Shown here: positions 1 to 6,078 of the stretch, piece after piece
How positions within the stretch are numbered: position 1 is the stretch's first letter
Layout: every line of letters starts with the position of its first letter
NCBI GenBank assembly: GCA_039931435.1
Contig: JBDTRY010000122.1
Span: 1 to 10,858, forward strand
DNA from: JBDTRY01 sp039931435
Lineage (GTDB): Bacteria > Acidobacteriota > Thermoanaerobaculia > Gp7-AA8
DNA length: 10,858 bases
Direction of reading: 5' to 3'
Made by a program: the position numbers and the translations under genes
The notes under the pieces: generated by a model
The model's input: the letters and a program-made list of their open reading frames with translations, nothing else
What the model was told of the DNA's origin: nothing
The model's database searches: none

Positions 1-1332
1 ATGGTGCATGTGGCCCGGGAGATGGAACGGCTGCATTTCCAGTTGCCGCTGATGATCGGCGGGGCCACCACCAGCAAGCTACACACGGCGATCAGGATCG
101 CTCCCGCGTACAGCGGCCCCACGGTGCACGTGCTCGACGCCTCCCGCTGCGTGCAGGTCGTGGGCAGCATCATCGACTCGGAGCGGCGTCCGGAGTTCGA
201 TCGGCTGAACCGGCTCGAGCAGGAAAAACTCCGAGTCTCCGCGCGCGACCGGCAGCAGGACTTGAAGCTTCTTTCCATTGCCGAGGCCAGAGCCCGGAAA
301 CTGAGCATCGACTGGAATTCGTCATCGGTGGAGAAGCCCTCGTTCGTGGGAGTGCGCTCTCTGGAACCGTCACTGCAGGAACTGATTCCGTTCATCGACT
401 GGACTCCGTTCTTTCATGCATGGGAATTGCGGGGAACCTATCCGGCAATCTTCGATGAACCGGAAGTCGGCCCTCGGGCCCGGGAACTCTTCGAGGACGC
501 TCAGCAACTGCTGGAGCGAATCGTGGCCGGACGCCTTCTCACGGCCCGCGTCCGCTACGGCATCTTCCCCGCCAATGCTGTCGGAGATGACGTGGTGCTC
601 TATGCCGATGAATCCCGATCCGATTCCCTGGCTGTGATCCACACGCTTCGCCAGCAGGCAGACAAGGGTCCGGCGCAACCGGATTTCGCCCTCGCGGACT
701 TCGTAGCGCCCCGTGACAGCGGTTTACCCGACTACGCTGGCGCTTTCGTCGTCACAGCCGGCATCGGTGTGGCCGAGCTCGTGACCAGCTTCGAGAAAGA
801 TCACGACGACTACGGGGCCATCATGACCAAGGCGCTTGCCGATCGCCTGGCAGAAGCGGCAGCAGAGTGGCTGCACAAGCGGGTTCGCGACGAGTGGGGC
901 TATGGTGGTGATGAGAATCTGACGCAGGACGAACTTCGCCGCGAGAAATACCGGGGCATCCGTCCGGCACCAGGCTACCCCGCCTGTCCCGATCACTCGG
1001 AAAAGCGTGCCTTGTTCGATCTCCTGAACGCGGAGGCAGAGATTGGCGTGACGCTGACCGAACATTTCGCCATGTCGCCCGCCGCGGCTGTGAGCGGCTG
1101 GTATTTCGGACATCCGCAGTCACGCTATTTTTCCGTCGGCAAGGTCGGACGCGATCAGGTATTCGACTACCACCTCCGCAAGGATGTGCCACTGGCCGTC
1201 GTCGAACGATGGCTTGCTCCGGTGCTTGGCTACGAACCGGGCGCGAACGACCCGGACGGGCCCTGTTCGTGCGGCCGGGAGCATCGGGGAGCGGCAAGGC
1301 CAGCACGGCCGCAGCTTGCCGAAAAGGGTTGA
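1..1332 (+). CDS. metH: Cobalamin-dependent methionine synthase, C-terminal part (5' end outside window)
   Basis: This is the last 443 residues of MetH, which transfers a methyl group from methyltetrahydrofolate to homocysteine through methylcobalamin in the cytoplasm. About the first 90 residues match the end of the B12-binding Rossmann domain, including GGATTS (20-25) and the SGPTVHVLDASR stretch. The rest is the activation domain, which binds S-adenosylmethionine and accepts electrons from a flavodoxin-like partner to re-methylate oxidised cobalamin. Visible landmarks are IDWTPFF (132-138), the ADFVAP block, the SAM-binding RPAPGYPACPDH motif (321-332) and SGWYF (365-369). The ATG at base 1 aligns with an internal Met of the E. 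coli protein, so it is not the real start; the cobalamin-ligating histidine and the substrate domains lie to the left. After the usual end near LGYEP (409-413) there is an unusual 30-residue tail with a CSC motif. The family call is very secure. Confidence 0.97.
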   Translation: MVHVAREMERLHFQLPLMIGGATTSKLHTAIRIAPAYSGPTVHVLDASRCVQVVGSIIDSERRPEFDRLNRLEQEKLRVSARDRQQDLKLLSIAEARARKLSIDWNSSSVEKPSFVGVRSLEPSLQELIPFIDWTPFFHAWELRGTYPAIFDEPEVGPRARELFEDAQQLLERIVAGRLLTARVRYGIFPANAVGDDVVLYADESRSDSLAVIHTLRQQADKGPAQPDFALADFVAPRDSGLPDYAGAFVVTAGIGVAELVTSFEKDHDDYGAIMTKALADRLAEAAAEWLHKRVRDEWGYGGDENLTQDELRREKYRGIRPAPGYPACPDHSEKRALFDLLNAEAEIGVTLTEHFAMSPAAAVSGWYFGHPQSRYFSVGKVGRDQVFDYHLRKDVPLAVVERWLAPVLGYEPGANDPDGPCSCGREHRGAARPARPQLAEKG

Positions 1333-1382
1333 AACGAGAGACGAGAGACGGGGGGGGCGCGACGCGAATTCACCGCGGCAGT

Positions 1383-1450
1383 CCTTCGCCCCGCTCGCGG
1401 GGAGAAGGTGGCGAGCGAAGCGAGCCGGATGAGGGGCGCGCCACCGGTGG
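1383..1450. repeat. REP-like GC-rich hairpin element after metH
   Basis: CCTTC and CCCCG (1383-1387, 1389-1393) pair with CGGGG and GAAGG (1398-1402, 1404-1408) around a CTCG loop, with one G-A mismatch, giving a strong hairpin. It continues as GGTGGCGAGCGAAGCGAGCC and GGATGAGGGG, a pattern I recognise as a dispersed intergenic element in many high-GC genomes. Two overlapping perfect palindromes follow: GGCGCGCC (1435-1442) and CCACCGGTGG (1441-1450). No T tract follows, so it is not a standard intrinsic terminator. Recognition of the family is from memory. Confidence 0.6.
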
Positions 1451-1523
1451 TCGCACGGTGCCTCAGCCCCCTGTCGTCCACTCGCTGCGTCTTGCGCCCC
1501 ACATCCCAACGAACCGCCAACGT

Positions 1524-1552
1524 GTCATCCCGGACGAGCTCGTCGGGATGAC
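1524..1552. repeat. Short palindrome with GTCATCCC/GGGATGAC ends
   Basis: GTCATCCC (1524-1531) and GGGATGAC (1545-1552) flank the perfect 12-base palindrome GACGAGCTCGTC (1533-1544). Only one unpaired G (1532) interrupts the arms, so the 29 bases can form an almost complete hairpin. The outer arms equal the ends of the longer elements at 4859-6144. This copy looks like a minimal form lacking their 40-60-base middle. Confidence 0.7.
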
Positions 1553-1721
1553 GAGCGGGGAATCGCACGGGCGCAATCATAAGTTTGAAGCGTCGAGCGA
1601 AGGATGTCTCCTGCCTATCCGATTAAAAACGGCGGCAGATCCTGATCGCAAAACTCACAGCTCTCGTCGGGATCGAGCCTGCCTATGGCCGTGACGAATG
1701 GATGCAATTGAACGAAACCAG

Positions 1722-1727
1722 AAGGAG
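1722..1727 (+). promoter_or_regulatory. Shine-Dalgarno AAGGAG for the gene at 1734
   Basis: AAGGAG sits six bases before the ATG at 1734. This decides the start in favour of 1734 over the in-frame ATG at 1698, which would put twelve mostly charged and polar residues ahead of the signal peptide. Confidence 0.8.
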
Positions 1728-1733
1728 ATCCAG

Positions 1734-2630
1734 ATGATCGGTCGCCTGTTCGCCTGCGTTCTGTTGCTCCTGCTGGTTCCGCAAGCGCTTCCCGCGGCGG
1801 ATGTTCTTACAGACAGTCTCGTGGCCCTCGACGGCGAAACGCTCGTTGCCGGCTCCGGCCTTCAAAAAGCGAGGAAATCCACCGCTCCGTTCGACAGATC
1901 GCTTGCGCCTCTCGATGTGGGTCCGGGACCATTCGTCGATACAGAGCGGCTTCTCCTTCCGCTTCTCATCGGAGCAACAATTCCTGGATCATTTGGCTCC
2001 ATATGGACTACGGAACTGGTTACCCGGAACACCGCAAGCGTCCCGATCTGGATTGGACCGGAGCCGTCGCAGATGTCCCCGCTACCTGCGCCCGATTTTA
2101 CCCGCGAACCAGAAACGACGTTCCAGATTGGTATCTCGCCGACTGTGTTTTCGCCCGCCTGGCTGTATGTTGAGACGGGCCACGCAGACGACGTGGCGGT
2201 TAATCTACGGGTCAAGGACATCTCTCGGCAATCACTCACCTACGGCACGGAAATGCCGGTGGTGCGCGAACGGGAGTTCCGGACGAGTATGGATTTGATG
2301 AACATTCCTACGGACGACCGGTTCCGATCGACTCTCCGTATCTACCGCCAGCCCGGGCCTCAGCACGAACTCGTGCAAGTCATGTTCTACGACATGGATG
2401 ACAATCGAATGCTGGCGGAAGCCGCCGTGGGGGTGGAAGGCCCTGGCGCTTCTATCCAGCCTCCGCCGTATGGGGAGATCGGCGATCTCACAGCGCAACT
2501 TCCCCAGCTGCGCTCGGCAAACAAACTGCGCATCAAGCTCATCCCGGACTCCCCCGAGGAGAAGATCTGGGCGTTTGTGTCCGTCACGAACAACGAGACC
2601 CAGCACGTCACTTTGATCACACCACAATGA
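1734..2630 (+). CDS. Exported protein of unknown function, 298 residues
   Basis: I do not recognise a named family. The start at 1734 is fixed by a well-placed AAGGAG and gives a classic signal peptide: MIGR, a leucine-rich hydrophobic core (about residues 5-15), then LPAA as likely cleavage site. No lipobox cysteine or later membrane segment is seen, so the mature protein is probably periplasmic or released. The mature part is rich in beta-type sequence, with IPGSFGSIWTTELVTRN (about 84-100) resembling the start of an Ig-like or sandwich module. I recall similar PGSFGS-WTTEL segments in hypothetical proteins of Acidobacteriota. The end, WAFVSVTNNETQHVTLITPQ, reads as terminal beta strands and looks complete. 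It is followed by a small gene whose predicted promoter lies inside its 3' end. Function unknown; export is well supported, fold is inference. Confidence 0.85.
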   Translation: MIGRLFACVLLLLLVPQALPAADVLTDSLVALDGETLVAGSGLQKARKSTAPFDRSLAPLDVGPGPFVDTERLLLPLLIGATIPGSFGSIWTTELVTRNTASVPIWIGPEPSQMSPLPAPDFTREPETTFQIGISPTVFSPAWLYVETGHADDVAVNLRVKDISRQSLTYGTEMPVVREREFRTSMDLMNIPTDDRFRSTLRIYRQPGPQHELVQVMFYDMDDNRMLAEAAVGVEGPGASIQPPPYGEIGDLTAQLPQLRSANKLRIKLIPDSPEEKIWAFVSVTNNETQHVTLITPQ

Positions 2631-2642
2631 ACGTGACATAAT
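2613..2642 (+). promoter_or_regulatory. Predicted promoter for a leaderless transcript of the 80-codon gene
   Basis: TTGATC (2613-2618, 4 of 6 to TTGACA) is followed by an 18-base spacer and CATAAT (2637-2642, 5 of 6 to TATAAT). The spacer ends in TGA, giving an extended -10 TGn. The hexamer ends six bases before the ATG at 2649, so transcription should start at or next to the start codon. There is no Shine-Dalgarno. The -35 lies within the upstream coding region. Confidence 0.6.
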
Positions 2643-2648
2643 CCCGAT

Positions 2649-2891
2649 ATGGCAAGAGGTTGGGAAAGTAAATCCGTAGAGTCGCAGATCGAAGACCGTC
2701 GTAATGAGCTCGATGATGCCCGGGGGCGTTTGCCCCAGGACGAGCTGGAACGTGCCACCAAACGTCAGAGTCTGGAGATGTCACGCCGTCGCGTGGCCAC
2801 GGACCTCGAGACGAGCAGCACGCCTGTTCACCGCGCCGCCCTCGAGAACGCATTGAAGTTTCTCGACGGCGAGCTGCACAAACTCGAGTAA
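2649..2891 (+). CDS. Small charged helical protein of unknown function, 80 residues
   Basis: The protein begins MARGWESKSVESQ and is very rich in Glu, Arg and Asp, with no signal peptide, membrane segment or cysteine. Two long amphipathic helices are likely, roughly residues 10-50 and 58-79, broken near SSTPVH, which suggests a helical hairpin or coiled-coil dimer in the cytoplasm. The MARGWESKS start and SRRRV-x-x-DLE pattern resemble a short hypothetical protein I recall from Acidobacteriota, with no known function. It sits 18 bases after the secreted-protein gene on the same strand, but its own promoter-like sequence and lack of a Shine-Dalgarno argue for independent leaderless expression. 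It converges with the ABC-F gene, leaving 66 bases between stops. Being a real gene is likely; a role in nucleic-acid binding or stress would be a guess. Confidence 0.8.
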   Translation: MARGWESKSVESQIEDRRNELDDARGRLPQDELERATKRQSLEMSRRRVATDLETSSTPVHRAALENALKFLDGELHKLE

Positions 2892-2922
2892 CCGATCTCT
2901 ACAACCGCGTTTTCAGGGCCGC

Positions 2923-2944
2923 CGGTCGGATATCGAATCGACCG
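2923..2944. terminator. Inverted repeat in the convergent gap, possible bidirectional terminator
   Basis: CGGTCG (2923-2928) and CGACCG (2939-2944) form a six-pair stem with a ten-base loop, midway between two converging genes. A second imperfect palindrome, GGGAAAGTACTATCCC (2949-2964), overlaps the stop of the ABC-F gene. Neither is followed by a T tract on either strand. Position suggests termination; the sequence support is weak. Confidence 0.3.
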
Positions 2945-2957
2945 CGATGGGAAAGTA

Positions 2958-4769
2958 CTATCCCAGCTTCGCCTCGAGCTCGGCCCAGCGCGCATAGAGT
3001 TTCTCGACCTCACTCTGCGCGGTGGCCGCCTCCTCGAATCGCTTCTGCAGAATTCCCGCGTCCGCAGCGATGGCCGGATCCTCAGCCGCAATCCTGGCAT
3101 GCTCCAGCTTCGTTTCCGCAGCGAGCAGCGTCGCCTCCATCCCCTCCCACTCCCGCTGTTCCTTGTAGGAAAGCCTCTTGCCGCGGGATTTTGTCTTGCC
3201 GTTCGGTTCCGTTCCAGACTGCGCATTGCCAGAAGACGAACTTCGCATTCGTCCCCGGTCCGTCTCCCACTGATCGTAATCGGCGTAGTACTCCGCACCT
3301 CCCCGCCCGTCGAGCGCCAGAATCCGAGTGGAAACGCGATCGATCATGTAGCGGTCGTGGGTCACCAGCACGAGCGCCCCCGGAAAGTCGAGCAGAGATT
3401 CCTCGAGCACGTCGAGCGTGGGGATATCCAGATCGTTCGTTGGTTCGTCGAGCACGAGAAGGTCCGCCGGCTGAAGCATCAGCCGGGCCAGAACGATCCG
3501 TGCCTTTTCTCCCCCTGAGAGTCGTGAGACAGCTGTCTCCAGTTGCTCGCCGCGGAAAAGAAAGCGCGCCGCCCAGGCCGCGACGTGAATGGAACGATCC
3601 CGATAGAGAACCGAATCACCTTCCGGCGCCAGGGCACGTTTGAGCGTGATGTCGGGATCAAGGCTCTCCCGGTTCTGTTCGAAATAAACGACCCTCAGGC
3701 CTTCCGCTCTCTGAATCGTTCCGGAGTCCGGCTCGATCTCTCCGGTAATCATGCGTAGAAGCGTCGTTTTTCCGGAGCCGTTCGGTCCCAGAACTCCCAG
3801 CCGTGTCCCGGGCGTCAGAAGCAGATCGAGCCCGGAAATGATCCTGCGCGAGCCCATGGTGCGGCTGATCTCCGTGCCCACGAGGAGCCGCTTCGTCTTC
3901 CGCTCCGAGGCCGTGAAGTCGATCCCTGCGGCCGAGACGACAGAACGCGAACGGCTCTCCTGCAGCTCGCCGATGAGCTTTTCGGCGGACTGAATGCGGG
4001 ACTTCGACTTGGTCGTGCGCGCTTTCGGTCCGCGGCGCAGCCACTCCATCTCCCGTCGTACCAGGTTGGCCAGCGTTTCCTGATAGCTGGCCTGGTTGCG
4101 GAGCAGCTCGTCGCGCTTCTCGAGAAATTCGCTGTATCTCCCCGTCGTCTGTAGCATCCCGTCGGCGTAGACCCGGTTCAACTCCAGCATCCGCCTGGCA
4201 GTGTTCTCGAGAAAATAGCGATCGTGACTGACGACGATGAAGGCCTCCGGCTCGCTCTTCAGCAGCGACTCCAGCCAGAGGATGCCCTCGACGTCGAGGT
4301 GGTTCGTCGGCTCATCAAGAAGAAGGATGTCCGGCTCTCCGATCAACTCGCGAACCACTGCCAGCCGTTTACGCCATCCTCCGGAGAGGACCTCCGTTCG
4401 TGCAGCGGGATCATCGAATCCCGACTTGCCCAGTGCAATGCCCACGCGGGCCGACTTCTCGTATTCATCGAGAGAGTGGTCATCGGCCAGAGCCTCCATG
4501 AGCACATTTTCGACCGTCTTGCCCGGATTGAAGACCGGGTCCTGCGGAACGTAACCGACCCGTGTGTTCTTTCGAAGAGCGCGCGTGCCCGAGTCGGCGG
4601 TCTCCGTTCCCGCGAGAATTTTCAACAGTGTCGATTTACCCGATCCGTTCGGGCCGATCAGACCGACGTGATCGCCCTCGGAAAGCGAGAATGTCAGGGC
4701 ATCGAAGAGCGGCCGGGAGCCATAGGCCTTTCCCAGGGCCTCACAGGACAGCAGTACCGTCGGTGGCAT
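2958..4769 (-). CDS. uup: ABC-F ATPase of the Uup type
   Basis: This is a complete 603-residue ABC-F protein: two fused ATPase domains and no membrane segments. Such proteins act on the ribosome or on DNA rather than in transport. Domain 1 has Walker A GPNGSGKST (39-47), signature LSGGW (128-132), Walker B with LLLDEPTNHLD (149-159, catalytic E153) and the H-switch in VSHDRYF (H182). The linker carries WLRRGPKAR (243-251), typical of Uup. Domain 2 has GPNGSGKTT (328-336), LSGGE (417-421), LLVLDEPTNDLD (437-448, E442) and VTHDRYM. The last about 73 residues (531-603), starting KRLSYKEQREWE, form the charged coiled-coil C-terminal domain that binds DNA in E. coli Uup. Uup is linked to ribosome function and to precise excision of transposons. 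All catalytic residues are present. No Shine-Dalgarno precedes the ATG; an extended -10 lies eight bases away, suggesting leaderless mRNA. Confidence 0.94.
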   Translation of the reverse strand: MPPTVLLSCEALGKAYGSRPLFDALTFSLSEGDHVGLIGPNGSGKSTLLKILAGTETADSGTRALRKNTRVGYVPQDPVFNPGKTVENVLMEALADDHSLDEYEKSARVGIALGKSGFDDPAARTEVLSGGWRKRLAVVRELIGEPDILLLDEPTNHLDVEGILWLESLLKSEPEAFIVVSHDRYFLENTARRMLELNRVYADGMLQTTGRYSEFLEKRDELLRNQASYQETLANLVRREMEWLRRGPKARTTKSKSRIQSAEKLIGELQESRSRSVVSAAGIDFTASERKTKRLLVGTEISRTMGSRRIISGLDLLLTPGTRLGVLGPNGSGKTTLLRMITGEIEPDSGTIQRAEGLRVVYFEQNRESLDPDITLKRALAPEGDSVLYRDRSIHVAAWAARFLFRGEQLETAVSRLSGGEKARIVLARLMLQPADLLVLDEPTNDLDIPTLDVLEESLLDFPGALVLVTHDRYMIDRVSTRILALDGRGGAEYYADYDQWETDRGRMRSSSSGNAQSGTEPNGKTKSRGKRLSYKEQREWEGMEATLLAAETKLEHARIAAEDPAIAADAGILQKRFEEAATAQSEVEKLYARWAELEAKLG

Positions 4770-4777
4770 GTCGCGGC

Positions 4778-4786
4778 GTTATAGCA
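4778..4786 (-). promoter_or_regulatory. Extended -10 (TGCTATAAC) for the ABC-F gene
   Basis: On the minus strand TGCTATAAC matches the TGnTATAAT extended -10 with one mismatch, and ends eight bases before the ATG at 4769. No good -35 is seen 16-19 bases upstream, which an extended -10 can tolerate. No Shine-Dalgarno fits in the eight bases GCCGCGAC, so the transcript is predicted to be leaderless or nearly so. Confidence 0.55.
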
Positions 4787-4858
4787 GATCGCAGAGGAAG
4801 TGAGTCGCCTCTCTCATCTCGCCGCTCGGATTTCGATCGCTCGATCGCTCTCGATCTT

Positions 4859-4943
4859 GTCATCCCGAACCCGAAGGCGAGGGATCTCCGGCGGTACTCG
4901 CAGAATTGTTGAACCCCCCGGGGATCCCTCCTCGCTGCGCTCG
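4859..4943. repeat. Hairpin repeat, subtype A, truncated at its right end
   Basis: The left arm begins GTCATCCCGAACCCGAAGGC and reaches GGGATCTCC. The right arm GGGATCCCTCCTCGCTGCGC pairs with it, and the middle includes GGTACTCGC and GTTGAAC, shared with the copy at 5701. The expected closing CGGGATGAC is missing: the element runs instead into TGTAAGAAACTCGATCC. It lies between the ABC-F promoter and a subtype B copy. The preceding bases 4833-4858 are a low-complexity run of CGATCGCT-type repeats. Confidence 0.75.
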
Positions 4944-4977
4944 TTTGTAAGAAACTCGATCCCGGCCCTGGCCAGCC

Positions 4978-5079
4978 GTCATCCCGAAGGTGAGCGAGGG
5001 ATCCCAGTGGCCGGGGGGCACGAGCCCTGAGCCTTTGCCACCCACACCTCTGGGATCCCTCACTCACGTTCGGGATGAC
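4978..5079. repeat. Hairpin repeat, subtype B, complete
   Basis: Terminal arms of 30 bases, 4978-5007 and 5050-5079, are inverted repeats matching at 27 of 30 positions. The outer ends are GTCATCCCGAA and TTCGGGATGAC, and the inner ends GGGATCCCAG and CTGGGATCCC. The middle 42 bases differ from subtype A. Nothing in it codes for protein. It lies 69 bases beyond the stop of the NTF2-like gene, so it could form a hairpin in that transcript's tail. Confidence 0.8.
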
Positions 5080-5148
5080 GCGCGTCGCCTGCGCTCGCTC
5101 ATGATCGTCTGGAGCCTCTCGCCTCTCGCCCCTTGCCGCCGATCGCGC

Positions 5149-5598
5149 CTACTTCTTCTCGGGAGACGACGCCGGAGCGCAGACCGGAGCTCCGGGACCG
5201 TCAAACACGATTTTCCACGAGCCGTCCGCCTGCTTCTGCCACACGGATGAGTAGTTGGAGATATGCGTTCCCTTGTCGTCCAGCACCGGTCCCAGGGACA
5301 AGGCGAGCGTTCCCTCGGCGTTGGTCACAACGCGTTCGGGAGACCAGCTGAACGGCGCGGCCTTGTCCGCAAAGAACTGCGACCACACCTCACGGACGCG
5401 CGCCTTCCCGGACAGGGTCGACTTTCCGCCGAGGAACACCGCATCGTCGGTAAGAAAGCTGAAAAATGCGTCGGCGTTCCGGTCGGCAAACGCCTTGGCG
5501 AACGCCGTTTCCGACGCACGGGCTTCGCCAGCCGCATCGGCGGCAAACAGAGAAGAAGAAAGCAGAGTAACGGTCAGAGCAATGACGATCATTCGCAT
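5149..5598 (-). CDS. Exported NTF2/SnoaL-like (DUF4440-type) protein
   Basis: The 149-residue product has a signal peptide (MRMIVIALTVTLLSSSLFAA, 1-20) and a single compact NTF2-like cone domain. Family-type features are the helix with ETAFAKAFADRNADAFFSFL, then DDAVFLGG (aspartate-rich loop), a VREVW segment, and the closing strands SNYSSVWQKQADGSWKIVFD. Relatives are annotated SgcJ/EcaC-like or DUF4440; many bind or turn over small molecules, but the substrate is not predictable. The tail GAPVCAPASSPEKK has the only cysteine. I chose the ATG at 5598 because it starts the signal peptide cleanly and a TGn-extended -10 lies eight bases before it; ATGs at 5652 and 5616 would add a polar leader, and that at 5592 is two codons in. 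No Shine-Dalgarno is seen. The gene stands alone, flanked by hairpin repeats on both sides. Confidence 0.87.
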   Translation of the reverse strand: MRMIVIALTVTLLSSSLFAADAAGEARASETAFAKAFADRNADAFFSFLTDDAVFLGGKSTLSGKARVREVWSQFFADKAAPFSWSPERVVTNAEGTLALSLGPVLDDKGTHISNYSSVWQKQADGSWKIVFDGPGAPVCAPASSPEKK

Positions 5599-5606
5599 GG
5601 CACGGG

Positions 5607-5615
5607 AGTATGGCA
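5607..5615 (-). promoter_or_regulatory. Extended -10 (TGCCATACT) for the NTF2-like gene
   Basis: On the minus strand TGC followed by CATACT (4 of 6 to TATAAT) ends eight bases before the ATG at 5598. No convincing -35 was found. If real, it rules out the upstream ATGs at 5616 and 5652 and implies a leaderless transcript, the same layout as at the ABC-F gene. Confidence 0.42.
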
Positions 5616-5667
5616 TGCACGATTCGCCGTCGAAGTCACGGCCCGGAAACAAGTGGGTGCAGTACCT

Positions 5668-5731
5668 TCGCTTGTAAGAACGGCGCTGCTCAGGATGCGT
5701 GTCATCCCGAAGCCGAAGGCGAGGGATCTCC
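5668..5731 (+). repeat. Direct repeat, copy 1
   Basis: A 64-base unit starts TCGCTTGTAAGAACGGCGCT, runs through GCTCAGGATGCGT and continues into the left arm of the hairpin repeat at 5701. It recurs 348 bases downstream (6016-6078) with two substitutions and a one-base deletion. The first 33 bases lie outside the hairpin element, so the repeated unit is larger than the hairpin. Confidence 0.8.
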
Positions 5732-5796
5732 TGTGGTACTCGCGGTATCGTTGAACGAGCGGGAGATCCCTCCTCGCTTCGCTCGTTCGGGATGAC
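5701..5796. repeat. Hairpin repeat, subtype A, complete
   Basis: The 96-base element starts GTCATCCCGAAGCCGAAGGC and ends CTCGTTCGGGATGAC. The arms are imperfect inverted repeats meeting near GGGATCTCC and GGAGATCCC. The middle has GGTACTCGC and CGTTGAAC as in the copy at 4859. It is the most complete subtype A copy here and a good reference for the family. Confidence 0.8.
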
Positions 5797-5865
5797 AAGT
5801 TCGCAACGTTCGCTCCTGAATCGGTCTATCGAGCCTCGAGCCTAGAGCCTCGGCTTCGTAGTCGC

Positions 5866-5968
5866 GTCATTCCGAGCGTGAGCGAGGAATCCCAAAGGGG
5901 CGGGTGGTAAGCGCCCTGGGGATCGTGCCCCCCATCCACTGGGGTCCCTCGCTCCCGCTCGGGATGAC
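5866..5968. repeat. Hairpin repeat, subtype B, diverged
   Basis: The 103-base element starts GTCATTCCGAGCGTGAGCGA, continues GGAATCCCA, and ends ACTGGGGTCCCTCGCTCCCG plus CTCGGGATGAC. Compared with the copy at 4978 it has changed arm positions that weaken pairing, for example ATTCC for ATCCC. The middle again contains a GC-rich stretch with GCGCCCTGGGGATC. Confidence 0.75.
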
Positions 5969-6015
5969 GGCGCTCATCGTGTTTCTTCACCGTGGTTCAG
6001 CGCCCCGCTTTGCCC

Positions 6016-6078
6016 TCGCTTGTAATAGCGGCGCTGCTCAGGATGCGTGTCATCCCGAAGCCGAAGGCGAGGATCTCC
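6016..6078 (+). repeat. Direct repeat, copy 2
   Basis: The unit TCGCTTGTAATAGCGGCGCT, then GCTCAGGATGCGT and the left arm of a hairpin repeat, repeats bases 5668-5731. It differs by AAGAAC to AATAGC and by loss of one G in GCGAGGGATCTCC. The equal 33-base lead shows the two share ancestry or a common larger module. Confidence 0.8.

Larger units (their letters stand above)
1333..1733. other. Non-coding gap between metH and the secreted-protein gene
   Basis: This 401-base stretch holds no credible gene; the reading frames crossing it are repeat-driven and lack start signals. It begins with a short tandem of ACGAGAG (1334-1347), then a run of eight G (1350-1357). Next come a REP-like hairpin element (1383-1450) and a short GTCATCCC palindrome (1524-1552). 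The last 20 bases carry the ribosome binding site of the next gene. I see no clear promoter or T-rich terminator for metH, although the GC hairpin could slow polymerase. Confidence 0.7.

Noticed and set aside
821..1306. Minus-strand frame of 161 codons inside metH
   Set aside because: It is antisense to well-conserved metH sequence and encodes an Arg/Pro-rich shadow product.
4224..4784. Plus-strand open frame of 186 codons
   Set aside because: It lies entirely antisense to the ABC-F gene, whose motifs are all intact, and its composition is that of a mirror of coding sequence.
4978..5968. Integron attC sites
   Set aside because: Although about 100 bases and hairpin-forming, they lack GTTRRRY-type core sites, and there is no integrase or cassette-like gene order.
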